Shown here piece after piece: positions 1 to 7,386 of a stretch of 13,436 bases of DNA (the first letter of the stretch is position 1; the number at the start of each line of letters is the position of its first letter). The stretch comes from JAYWIG01 sp043789035 (lineage in GTDB: Bacteria; Pseudomonadota; Gammaproteobacteria; Burkholderiales; Burkholderiaceae_E): assembly GCA_043789035.1 (NCBI GenBank), contig JAYWIG010000135.1:1-13436 (forward strand), read 5' to 3'. The notes beneath the pieces are model-generated. The model saw only the letters and a program-made list of their open reading frames with translations. It was not told the DNA's origin and searched no databases. Position numbers and translations under genes: made by a program.

Positions 1-2
1 CG

Positions 3-1091
3 ATATTTGCGTTCTCCCATTGCCGTGACGTGGTGGTTGCAGTCACTAAAGCCGGTGGCTTCGGAGTGCTCGGCGCCGCGACCTTCTCACCTGAGCAGCT
101 AGAAGCCGAATTGCGTTGGATTGATGATCATGTGAGCGGCCAACCTTATGGCGTAGATGTGATCATTCCGACGCAGTATGACAAAGAGGCCGAAGTTACG
201 TCCGCTGACTTAGAAACGCTTATTCCACAAAAGCATAGAGCTTTTATGGACGATTTTTTGCAAGCCGAAGGCGTACCTGAATTACCGCCTCATGAGCGTG
301 AACGGATTCACCGTGAAATTATTGACGGTCGCGGCAACATGACGCCTGACGGTGCACGTCGTTTAGTCGCGGTTGCGCTGAAACACCCGCTGGTGAAGTT
401 GGTGGTGAGTGCATTAGGTTCGCCACCACCCGATGTGGTGGCACTACTACGTGAGCATAACGTGATGATTGGCGCTATGTGTGGCAAAGGTGAGCATGCG
501 GCACGGCATAAAGCGGCAGGTGTGCAGCTAATCATTGCGCAAGGGACTGAAGCTGGGGGCCACACGGGTGAGATCGCCACCATGGTGTTAGTGCCGCAAG
601 TGGTTGAGGCCTGCGGTGATGAAGTCGCCGTGCTCGCTGCCGGTGGTATAGCCAAAGGCAGCCAGATCGCAGCGGCTCTGGCGCTCGGTGCTCAAGGTGT
701 GTGGTGCGGCACGGTTTGGTTAGGTACTAAGGAGAGCGAGCTCGACCCCTTCGAGAAAGAAGCGCTCTTTGCTTCGCGGGCTCAAGATGCTGTGCGCCGC
801 AAAGCCCGCACCGGCAAAACCGTGCGCATGATTAAAAGTAGATTGTCCGAAGTATGGGAAGCCTCGGGTGCCCCAGAGTACCTGCCCACTCCATTGCAAG
901 GTATTCTGTACAACGAAGCCCATGCCAGAGTGGTGAAAGCCAAGCGTAAAGACCTCTATTCATTCCCCGCTGGCCAAGTGGTTGGCATGATTAATGAAGA
1001 GACGAGCGTCAAAGATGTTATGTACCAAATGCAGTTAGAGTACCTTGAAACTATGGAGCGAATGTACAAGCTCACCCCTGCTCAAACTTGA
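3..1091 (+). CDS. Nitronate monooxygenase-like flavoprotein (5' partial)
   Basis: This is an FMN-dependent TIM-barrel enzyme of the nitronate monooxygenase / 2-nitropropane dioxygenase family. Members oxidise nitronates, but many homologues near acyl-CoA genes have unknown substrates. The reading frame is open to the window edge, and the first visible codons already encode family sequence (AFSHCRDVVVAVTKAGGFGVLG), so the true start lies upstream; the GTG at 30 is internal. The central motif AQGTEAGGHTG, around positions 538-570, holds the histidine used as catalytic base in characterised members. The AAGGIAKG and ALALGAQGVWCGT segments match the FMN phosphate-binding part of the barrel. It is followed after 27 bases by the Bug protein gene on the same strand and probably shares its transcript. 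Family assignment is firm; the substrate is not known. Confidence 0.88.
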   Translation: MFAFSHCRDVVVAVTKAGGFGVLGAATFSPEQLEAELRWIDDHVSGQPYGVDVIIPTQYDKEAEVTSADLETLIPQKHRAFMDDFLQAEGVPELPPHERERIHREIIDGRGNMTPDGARRLVAVALKHPLVKLVVSALGSPPPDVVALLREHNVMIGAMCGKGEHAARHKAAGVQLIIAQGTEAGGHTGEIATMVLVPQVVEACGDEVAVLAAGGIAKGSQIAAALALGAQGVWCGTVWLGTKESELDPFEKEALFASRAQDAVRRKARTGKTVRMIKSRLSEVWEASGAPEYLPTPLQGILYNEAHARVVKAKRKDLYSFPAGQVVGMINEETSVKDVMYQMQLEYLETMERMYKLTPAQT

Positions 1092-1118
1092 ATATTAGTA
1101 ATTCACAGAGAACACCCC

Positions 1119-2078
1119 ATGAGAAATATTTTTAACCGCGTTTGCGTCTTTCTATTTGCCTTATTCTTCTCTTTCGCTGCTCATGCATTTCCGGACAAAC
1201 CGGTTCGAATCATCGTTGGCTTTGCGCCAGGTGGCTCCGACATTTCCGCTCGATTGGTCGGGCAGAAGTTATCCGAACTCTGGGGGCAGCCGGTTGTCAT
1301 TGATAATCGGCCCGGTGCTGCGGGCAATATTGGTGCGGGAGTGGTCGCCAATGCAGCGCCAGACGGTTACACGCTTTTGCTGCTTGTGAACTCTTACACG
1401 ATCAACACGTCGTTATACAAAAACCTGCAATGGGATCTCGTTCGTGACTTTGCACCGATTGGTCGATATGCGACATCGCCCATGGTCGTGGTAGTGAATG
1501 ACAAGTTGCCTGTCAAGACGTTTGCGGAATTTGTGGCCTATGCGAAAGCGAACAAAGGCAAACTCAATTACGGCTCAGCCGGAACGGGGACTGCTCCACA
1601 CCTAGCAGGTGAGTTATTCGCCTTACGTTCTGGCATTGAAATGACCCACGTCGCTTATAAGGGCTCTGCACCGTCAGTCACTGCGCTAGTTGCTGATGAA
1701 GTTCAGGCATCTTTCGGTGCCATGTCAGCCTTCGATACCATGGTTCAGCAAGGTCGTTTAAAGCCACTGGCAGTGACGACAGCTACGCGATATTCCCGAC
1801 TCCCTAATGTACCCACTGTTATCGAGAGCGGCATCGCAGGCTTCGATGTCGATATTTGGTATGGTTTAGTGGCACCCGCAAAAACACCCCCAGCCATTAT
1901 TAAAAAAATCAGCGATGATCTAGCGCGTGTGATGAAGGACGCAGATCTATTGAATAAACTAAAAGATCGCGGCTTGGAGCCGGATTACCTGGACAGCGCT
2001 AAGACAGATCAATTGATCAAGCAAGACGTACAGCGCTGGCGCGAAGTCATTAATAACCTGAAGCTCTCACTTGAATGA
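1119..2078 (+). CDS. Bug/TctC family tripartite tricarboxylate transporter substrate-binding protein
   Basis: This 319-residue periplasmic solute-binding protein belongs to the Bug (TctC) family, which bind carboxylates and related small acids for uptake or sensing. The first 23 residues form a signal peptide (MRNIFNRV start, hydrophobic core, AHA cleavage site before FPDKPVRIIV). The mature start, with IIVGFAPGGSDISARLVGQ, NRPGAAGNIGA and APDGYTLLL, is diagnostic, as are GSAGTGTAPHLAGELF and the VAYKGSAPSVTALVADEVQ segment in the middle. Its length is normal for the family. No TctA or TctB membrane subunit lies in the window, which is common for Bug genes in Burkholderiales. An AGAGA stretch precedes the ATG. 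Its stop overlaps the next start (ATGA), so it is probably co-translated with the SMP-30 gene. The ligand may be the substrate of the surrounding pathway, which is inference. Confidence 0.93.
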   Translation: MRNIFNRVCVFLFALFFSFAAHAFPDKPVRIIVGFAPGGSDISARLVGQKLSELWGQPVVIDNRPGAAGNIGAGVVANAAPDGYTLLLLVNSYTINTSLYKNLQWDLVRDFAPIGRYATSPMVVVVNDKLPVKTFAEFVAYAKANKGKLNYGSAGTGTAPHLAGELFALRSGIEMTHVAYKGSAPSVTALVADEVQASFGAMSAFDTMVQQGRLKPLAVTTATRYSRLPNVPTVIESGIAGFDVDIWYGLVAPAKTPPAIIKKISDDLARVMKDADLLNKLKDRGLEPDYLDSAKTDQLIKQDVQRWREVINNLKLSLE

Positions 2079-3070
2079 TGACTCAATCGACAATAGGTAA
2101 GGGCGAATGGTTGCGGCTTGCAGAGACTTTGAGAGTTGGTGCTTCTGAAGCCTTAAAGCCATTCGCAAAAAGTTTGCAAAGGCCTGAATGTGTATTAACG
2201 CATTCAAGCGGTCGTATCTTTGTATCCGATAGACGCGGTGGCATCACCACGATTTGGCAAGATGGTCGCCAGCATCTGAGTGGCGAAAGCAGCCTGCTTC
2301 CGAATGGCATTGCAATGCAGCAAGATGGTAGCTTTCTGGTTGCAAATCTTGGTGCCGGCGGCGGCGTGTGGCGTATTGCACCGGATGGGCAAGCATCGCC
2401 TTGGATGACGCAAGTAGATGGCAAGACAATAGATCGTGTGAATTTTGTATCGAATGATGCTGAAGGTCGTGTATGGATTTGCATTAGCGCGACCGACGGT
2501 AGCGATAAATACCCACTTCGTGCGGCCAGTGGCAGCATTATTTTGCGTGATAAGCATGGCACTAGGGTAATAGCCGATGGTTTACATTACACCAATGAAT
2601 GCCGAGTTAGTGCCGATGGCAAGTTCATGTACGTGAATGAAACATTCGGTCGTCGACTCTCACGCTTTCGTATCGAATCCAACGGTGAGTTAACCAATAA
2701 GAAAACTATCGCTACCTTTAATGATGGTGATTTTCCTGATGGTTTGACCCTAGATTTTGAAGGCGGTGCTTGGGTGGTTTGCGTCGGCAGTAACCGGGTC
2801 TACCGCATCGCACCGGATGGTGAAAAGCAAACCATCATCGACGATGCGATAAACACAGTCACTGCCGAACTTGAAGCTGCTTTCGTCGCAGGTACGCTTG
2901 ATCGACCACAACTGTCAGCCGCACGCGGCCACCGCTTATTGAATGTCACCTCAATCGCCTTCGGTGGGCCTGACCTGCGCACCGCCTACATGGGCTGCTT
3001 GGCGGGCGATTCGCTGATGAGCTTTCGTAGCCCTGTGGCGGGCTTATTACCTGCGCACTGGAATTGGTGA
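2075..3070 (+). CDS. SMP-30/gluconolactonase/LRE family hydrolase
   Basis: This 331-residue protein resembles the six-bladed beta-propeller SMP-30/gluconolactonase family, metal-dependent enzymes that open lactone rings or hydrolyse related esters. Repeated blade signatures are visible: GRIFVSDRRGG (47-56), LLPNGIAMQQDGSFLVANLG (74-93), DAEGRVWI (128-135), SADGKFMYVNETFG (179-192) and GLTLDFEGGAWV (223-234). Candidate metal ligands matching the family quartet are E38 (RPECV), N127, N174 (HYTNE) and D222 (FPDG), so it looks catalytically complete. There is no signal peptide, so it probably acts in the cytoplasm. The start overlaps the tctC stop as ATGA, with a second ATG directly after, so either could be used. 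The crotonase gene follows with a 20-base gap. The natural lactone is unknown; a hydroxy-acid lactone would fit the neighbouring CoA genes. Confidence 0.85.
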   Translation: MMTQSTIGKGEWLRLAETLRVGASEALKPFAKSLQRPECVLTHSSGRIFVSDRRGGITTIWQDGRQHLSGESSLLPNGIAMQQDGSFLVANLGAGGGVWRIAPDGQASPWMTQVDGKTIDRVNFVSNDAEGRVWICISATDGSDKYPLRAASGSIILRDKHGTRVIADGLHYTNECRVSADGKFMYVNETFGRRLSRFRIESNGELTNKKTIATFNDGDFPDGLTLDFEGGAWVVCVGSNRVYRIAPDGEKQTIIDDAINTVTAELEAAFVAGTLDRPQLSAARGHRLLNVTSIAFGGPDLRTAYMGCLAGDSLMSFRSPVAGLLPAHWNW

Positions 3071-3077
3071 GAAATTT

Positions 3078-3084
3078 AAAGAGA
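3078..3084 (+). promoter_or_regulatory. Ribosome binding site that decides the crotonase start
   Basis: AAAGAGA lies six bases before the ATG at 3091. An in-frame TTG at 3064 gives a longer reading frame, but it lies inside the preceding gene, lacks a comparable site and adds residues not typical of the family. The ATG is preferred. Confidence 0.6.
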
Positions 3085-3090
3085 CTTGAT

Positions 3091-3855
3091 ATGACTGATG
3101 AAGTGCTCGTTGAACATATCGATGGCATGGTGATTGTCACGATCAACCGGCCTGAGCAAAAAAATTCGGTGAATCGCGCAGTCTCCTATGGCGTATGTGA
3201 GGCGCTTGATGAGATGGATCAGCGTAACGATTTGCGCTTAGGCATTTTGACTGGTGCGGGCGGCAACTTTTGCGCGGGCATGGACCTCAAAGCATTCCTG
3301 CGAGGCGAAGTCACGCGAGTTGAAGGTAGAGGTATTCTCGGCATAGCCATGACGCCGCCGCGCAAACCATTGATTGCCGCCGTCGAAGGTTACGCATTGG
3401 CCGGTGGTTTTGAGTCAGTGCTTGCCTGTGACTTGGTAGTTGCGGCACGTGACGCGAAGTTTGGTTTGCCTGAAGTTAAACGCGGGTTAGCAGCCGCAGC
3501 TGGCGGCCTAATGCGGTTACCCAGATTGATTCCGCAACGCATCGCCATGGAAGTTGCACTGACTGGCGACATGATTAGCGCAGAGCGGCTTTACCAATAC
3601 GGTTTGATTAATGTATTAACTGAGCCTGGTCAAGCACTGGAAGAAGCCAAGAAACTCGCCCGACGCATCATCGTTAATGCGCCGCTTTCAGTGGCAGCCA
3701 GCAAGCGAGTGATTGTTGAACAACGTGACTGGCCGCTTGATGAAATGTTCGCGCGACAGGAAAGTATCACCGGGCCTGTACTAAAGTCTGCTGATGCTAA
3801 AGAAGGGGCTAGGGCGTTTGCTGAGAAACGGGTTGCGATATGGCGGGGGGAGTAA
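3091..3855 (+). CDS. Enoyl-CoA hydratase/isomerase (crotonase) family protein
   Basis: This is a 254-residue crotonase-fold enzyme, the normal single-domain length. It probably hydrates a 2-enoyl-CoA or performs a related acyl-CoA reaction in the cytoplasm. The family start INRPEQKNSVN (18-28) is clear. The oxyanion-hole segments are GNFCAGMDLKAF (58-69) and GYALAGGFE (100-108). Both glutamates that act in classical enoyl-CoA hydratase seem present: E108 in GGFES and E128 in FGLPEVKRG, so true hydratase activity is plausible. The C-terminal AFAEKR motif is typical. It is the last gene of the plus-strand operon, 20 bases after the SMP-30 gene. Its 3' end overlaps the oppositely directed cupin-like gene by 47 bases, which leaves no room for a conventional terminator between them. 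Confidence 0.92.
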   Translation: MTDEVLVEHIDGMVIVTINRPEQKNSVNRAVSYGVCEALDEMDQRNDLRLGILTGAGGNFCAGMDLKAFLRGEVTRVEGRGILGIAMTPPRKPLIAAVEGYALAGGFESVLACDLVVAARDAKFGLPEVKRGLAAAAGGLMRLPRLIPQRIAMEVALTGDMISAERLYQYGLINVLTEPGQALEEAKKLARRIIVNAPLSVAASKRVIVEQRDWPLDEMFARQESITGPVLKSADAKEGARAFAEKRVAIWRGE

Positions 3856-4585
3856 TTAACGCGCTAGCAGGAAACTGCAGCACCATCACCTCAAGCCCCT
3901 CAGGCCCAGACTCAATATCCAAAATTTCATTCGGGCTAACAAATGCGGTGGCCCATGCGGGCAACAGTGCCTGCTGAATCATTGCAGCCCCTTTGCACAC
4001 CACATAAAAACGACCTCCCCCTAGAGCCTGCCCTTGCGGTGCAGCGGTTGTTGTATTGGGAGGCAGGCGCAATAACCAAGCGCCAAGCCCGCCCTCATTT
4101 AGTTCAATCAGAGTTTCTTGTGACGGGGCTAGTGAGGCTTTCAAAAAGTCTGTCGAAACGAGTTTAGAAGGATGCCCATGAGCTTGCTGCTTTTTAATGC
4201 CTGTCTTTAAGTGCTCACGGGATTCAGGCAGGTACCAAGCGCCGGTATCGCTCATCGCACGCAAGGTGAAGTATGAAATGCCCTTGCCTTCAGAAATCAA
4301 TGGGCCATAGCCCGAATGCGGCGAAGCATAGTGAACTGTCAGCGGGTGAATAGGTGTGCGACCGAGGGAACCACTACCCCCCATGAACACCTGAAACTGA
4401 TGTTCTAAATGAAAGTGCGTAGGTAATGTCCAGTTGGCGGATTGCTCAACTAAGAACGATTGTGGCCTTGGCGCTGAGTTGGCGTCAGTGACCAACAGAT
4501 CGGTAACGACGCCAACGAATTCCTTTTTATTCACCACCCTGGGTGGCGATAAGCGTGCACGTTCTAAGCTTTGTGCGTAAATCAT
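3809..4585 (-). CDS. Cupin-like protein of unknown function
   Basis: This 258-residue protein has a cupin-like core. The segment LPTHFHLEHQFQVFMGGSG (about 54-72) fits cupin motif 1, with H57, H59 and Q63 as candidate metal ligands. HYASPHSGYGP (85-95) and ISYFTLRA (103-110) follow in the place of motif 2. A second half (about 150-240), with LLRLPPNTTTAAPQGQALGGGRFYVVCKGAA, looks like another jelly-roll unit without histidine ligands, so the protein may be bicupin-like. No signal peptide is seen. It is the last gene of the minus-strand operon and its start overlaps the CoA-transferase stop (ATGA). The final residues are read antisense to the end of the crotonase gene. Cupins may be dioxygenases, isomerases or sensors; I cannot choose among these. 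Confidence 0.75.
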   Translation of the reverse strand: MIYAQSLERARLSPPRVVNKKEFVGVVTDLLVTDANSAPRPQSFLVEQSANWTLPTHFHLEHQFQVFMGGSGSLGRTPIHPLTVHYASPHSGYGPLISEGKGISYFTLRAMSDTGAWYLPESREHLKTGIKKQQAHGHPSKLVSTDFLKASLAPSQETLIELNEGGLGAWLLRLPPNTTTAAPQGQALGGGRFYVVCKGAAMIQQALLPAWATAFVSPNEILDIESGPEGLEVMVLQFPASALITPPAISQPVSQQTP

Positions 4586-5790
4586 ATGGCTTGGGCAAGC
4601 GATTCGCGCACGATTGGATCGGCAATGTTTGCGATGCGCATTTTTCTTGTTTCCAAATCTGTGGCGCGAATATCTGCGATGCCGTGCTCGGTGACAACCA
4701 CATCAACATCGTATTGTGATGAGGTAACGTAGTTCGATGCAATGCTAGACACGATGCGGCTTACCGTACCGCGCTCGTTAGACGCTGGCAGGGCAAGAAT
4801 TGCCATGCCACCTTTCCATCGCCGGGTTGCTCTGAAATAGTCCGGCTGCCCACTGGCCGCACCGACGTACCGATCACCTAGGAATTCGGCGTTGACTTGG
4901 CCGCTTAGGTCGACTTCTATGCCCGAATTAATGGCCATGAGTGGTGACCCCTCAATCGGTTCTACAAGTTGCGCAGGTAGCGCGAAGCCTAGCAAGCCGT
5001 TAGCTGAAAGGCTGCGGTACAAACTTTGGCTACCAACTGCCAGCGAAGCAAGGCATGCGTCTTTCGTTATAAGATCGACAGCACCAGCCGCAACAAGTTC
5101 GTTAAACCAATCGCCCACCATACCGCAACGAATACGTAAGCCTCGGCGGTCTTTCAGCACATGCGCTACAGCATCGGCGAGCTTGCCAATGCCTAGTTGA
5201 ATGGTTGCTCCGTCGGGCACGAGTGTGGCAACTTCACGAGCAACGCGCATTTGTAGTTCACCGATTGGCTCAAACGGTATTTCAGGCAGTGGGGTTTCGC
5301 TATGAAGCCCAACGACGACTTGGCTTTTGTGCAGGCGGCGCTCGCTGCGAGTGACTGGTACGCTGTTGTTCACTTCGACGATGACTACTCTAGCTATGTG
5401 CGCCGCCTCCCATACGTAGTCGACCGCGGGCCCAAGGCTGTAATAGCCCTCGGCATCGGCGGGAGAGACTTGCAGCAGCACCACATCAACCGGCATGACA
5501 CGTGATGCCAAGGTTGAACTTAATTGCGACATCGAAAACGGGATGACTCGTGCTCGCGATTGTGCGACGAGTGACCCAATGGCACCTAGCCCGCAGTAGG
5601 TTGAGACACGCAGCGCATCGGGAACGTCGCCTTTCCAAATGGGGTTCAGCGAGAAGCCGCAAAAAACGTTGATCGGTGCGAAGCGGGGCGCTAAGGAAAA
5701 CAGTTCCGCGACCAAACCAACTGGCTCACCCGTCGCTTGGCCGATCATGATGTTGTCGCTTGGACGTAAATGCTCAGCTAGGATGGACAT
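4582..5790 (-). CDS. Acetyl-CoA hydrolase/CoA-transferase family protein
   Basis: This 402-residue protein belongs to the acetyl-CoA hydrolase / acetate and 4-hydroxybutyrate CoA-transferase family, which move CoA between carboxylates. Family landmarks are VDVVLLQVSPADAEGYYSLG (101-120), IQLGIGKLADAVAHVL (197-212), INSGIEVDLSGQVNAE (287-302), GTVSRIV (341-347) and VVTEHGIADIRATDLETR (365-382). In characterised transferases the catalytic glutamate lies in an HSEM or HTEM motif after LGIG. Here an ungapped alignment by eye puts RCGM (221-224) there, so G223 replaces the glutamate. The protein may belong to a subgroup with altered chemistry. The gene starts 14 bases after the upstream gene, and its stop overlaps the cupin start. 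An AGGGG stretch sits about 11 bases before the ATG. Family assignment is strong; the reaction is uncertain. Confidence 0.88.
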   Translation of the reverse strand: MSILAEHLRPSDNIMIGQATGEPVGLVAELFSLAPRFAPINVFCGFSLNPIWKGDVPDALRVSTYCGLGAIGSLVAQSRARVIPFSMSQLSSTLASRVMPVDVVLLQVSPADAEGYYSLGPAVDYVWEAAHIARVVIVEVNNSVPVTRSERRLHKSQVVVGLHSETPLPEIPFEPIGELQMRVAREVATLVPDGATIQLGIGKLADAVAHVLKDRRGLRIRCGMVGDWFNELVAAGAVDLITKDACLASLAVGSQSLYRSLSANGLLGFALPAQLVEPIEGSPLMAINSGIEVDLSGQVNAEFLGDRYVGAASGQPDYFRATRRWKGGMAILALPASNERGTVSRIVSSIASNYVTSSQYDVDVVVTEHGIADIRATDLETRKMRIANIADPIVRESLAQAI

Positions 5791-5804
5791 AGGTATGAGA
5801 GCCC

Positions 5805-6920
5805 CTATTTCAATCGCAAATGCTCGGGCAGTTGACCGGCAATGGTAAGCGTCATGCTGCCAGTGCCGATACTTGTTTCGCCATCAAAATCGGCGTTGAT
5901 GGCTACCGGTTGAATGCGATGCCAGTGTGTTTTTTCTGAACCATCTGGATAAATAATTTTTGCAGGGTCTGAGACATCCCACACATCGGTCTCAAGCACA
6001 GTCTCGCCGCGCCATGCGCCTAGCCCTTTACCATCGTTATAACCGCCGCTATAGCCTAAGCCCTGCATCGCGATGGACGAGCCTTGCGCTTGCAATTTCA
6101 AATGCAATTTTTTGCCACCCTCAAAAGTTGCAACCACACCGGCGTTGCGAAAGCGCCGAGTGCCTTCATGTAGCTCAACTTCGAGTGCGATGTTAGTTGC
6201 ATGGTTGAACTCTTCAGTTGCCCGCTGAGTAACAACACCGGTAGTGTACGGTTCGTCGTCGCCACGGCCTTGAAATAAAAGATGCCCACTCATCTTGTCG
6301 GTAGAAAAGAAAAGGAAGGACATTACGTGCCCTTTTTCCGAGAGCGGCACTTTGCTACCAGTCACAGGCTCCGGCACACCCATGCCACGTCGCACGCCCC
6401 ATGAGTGATCGCGGCAAGACCACCACTTGTCGATATCGATGCGCTTGCCTTCAACTTCCATGAAGCCGCTGGCCACACCGATTTGATCGAATCGGCGATA
6501 GTCTTCTACAGTGCGGCCTTGCAGGCGGGTGTAGTGTGGGTGCTCTTCGCGCGCAGGTTCAACACATTCCCATTGCAGGTGGCCGCTTAACAAACCTTGG
6601 CCGGGCTCAATAACGATTTCGAACGACTTCAAAGCTTCAATCGGCGTGATGCGCACTGGGCCGCAAACAGTTTCAGCGCTGCGGTTGAGCGAACGGGATA
6701 CGCGCAAGTTGTACTGTTTGCCATCCACTGTCAACACTGCACCGGCGTCTAGCACATTCATATTTCGATAGGCGCCCATGGTGATCTGAATGGCTACACG
6801 ACCATCGCCAGAATAAATGGCGAACCAATATCGGTCGAAGAACCGCGGGTCGCTGGTCCACACATGATCAAAAGTAGTTGGCAGTTGATGCCAGAGTGTG
6901 TCGTCAAGAGGAGTTAGCAC
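5805..6920 (-). CDS. DHSWGVR-motif protein, AttH/CrtC-like beta-barrel candidate
   Basis: This 371-residue protein has no recognised enzymatic name. It is rich in predicted beta strands and carries the motif CRDHSWGVR (169-177), which I recall from uncharacterised proteins related in layout to the AttH / carotenoid hydratase CrtC lipocalin-like fold, often found beside acyl-CoA or phosphotransferase genes. Other features are an N-terminal FFDRYWFAIYSGDGRVAIQI segment (27-46), MSFLFFSTDKMSGHLLFQG (near 195-213) and a C-terminal DGSEKTHWHRIQPV stretch. There is no signal peptide or membrane segment. The start appears to be GTG, only four bases after the upstream stop, so translation is probably coupled. 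In CrtC-like proteins the fold binds hydrophobic molecules; a role on a lipid or terpenoid-like substrate would fit but is inference. Confidence 0.72.
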   Translation of the reverse strand: MLTPLDDTLWHQLPTTFDHVWTSDPRFFDRYWFAIYSGDGRVAIQITMGAYRNMNVLDAGAVLTVDGKQYNLRVSRSLNRSAETVCGPVRITPIEALKSFEIVIEPGQGLLSGHLQWECVEPAREEHPHYTRLQGRTVEDYRRFDQIGVASGFMEVEGKRIDIDKWWSCRDHSWGVRRGMGVPEPVTGSKVPLSEKGHVMSFLFFSTDKMSGHLLFQGRGDDEPYTTGVVTQRATEEFNHATNIALEVELHEGTRRFRNAGVVATFEGGKKLHLKLQAQGSSIAMQGLGYSGGYNDGKGLGAWRGETVLETDVWDVSDPAKIIYPDGSEKTHWHRIQPVAINADFDGETSIGTGSMTLTIAGQLPEHLRLK

Positions 6921-6924
6921 GGCT

Positions 6925-7386
6925 TTACTTTTTTGTAGTTGAAGTGACTGAAGTTACGGTAGGCACATAACGCATGGGTACTCGCGACGCGCGAGCGACC
7001 ATATAGGTTTCGATTGCTTGACGCATTTCCGGGGTTAAGTCTTGGAAACAAACTGCCTCAGCCAGCAACTTACGAAGCAATTCATTGCGTTCATCGATGG
7101 CAGTTTCGTCGTCCATAACCGGCTCTTCAGCGGCCACGGCTTGATCTACACGGGCAACAAGTTCGGGTGGCAAGGCGGCGCGAAGCGTTACTAGCAAGCT
7201 TTGTGTCGCTTGATTGTCTTGACGCATAAAGCCAGCAATTTTTGGCAGCGCAATAGTTAACATCCGAAGATTTGCGATCAGGTTGTCAAGAATGGTGCGT
7301 GCGTATGGGTCAGCAACACAGGGTGCAACAACGGTTTCGAGAATCCGGCAGGTACCTTGTAATTGCTCTCCGACGGTTGGTCTCAT
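6925..7386 (-). CDS. Small helical protein of unknown function next to the LvaA-like kinase
   Basis: This 153-residue protein is not recognised with confidence. It looks mostly alpha-helical, with EQLQGTCRILETVVAP near the start, DNLIANLRMLTIALPKIAGF (34-53), an acidic linker (AAEEPVMDDETAIDERNE, 85-102) and a Thr/Ser-rich tail ending in KK. There is no signal peptide. Its ATG overlaps the stop of the phosphotransferase gene (ATGA), implying tight co-expression. In the Pseudomonas putida levulinate pathway the homologous kinase LvaA is followed by a small partner, LvaB, needed for 4-hydroxyacyl-CoA phosphorylation. Small DUF6285 proteins also sit next to such kinases. Position and size suggest the same role here, but sequence similarity to LvaB or DUF6285 was not established. 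Confidence 0.72.
   Translation of the reverse strand: MRPTVGEQLQGTCRILETVVAPCVADPYARTILDNLIANLRMLTIALPKIAGFMRQDNQATQSLLVTLRAALPPELVARVDQAVAAEEPVMDDETAIDERNELLRKLLAEAVCFQDLTPEMRQAIETYMVARASRVPMRYVPTVTSVTSTTKK

Noticed and set aside
2083..2562. Minus-strand open frames opposite the SMP-30 gene
   Set aside because: No family resemblance, composition typical of antisense frames, fully inside a clear gene.
3064..3090. Extended crotonase start at TTG 3064
   Set aside because: The ATG at 3091 has AAAGAGA six bases upstream and gives the usual family N-terminus; the extension overlaps the SMP-30 stop region.
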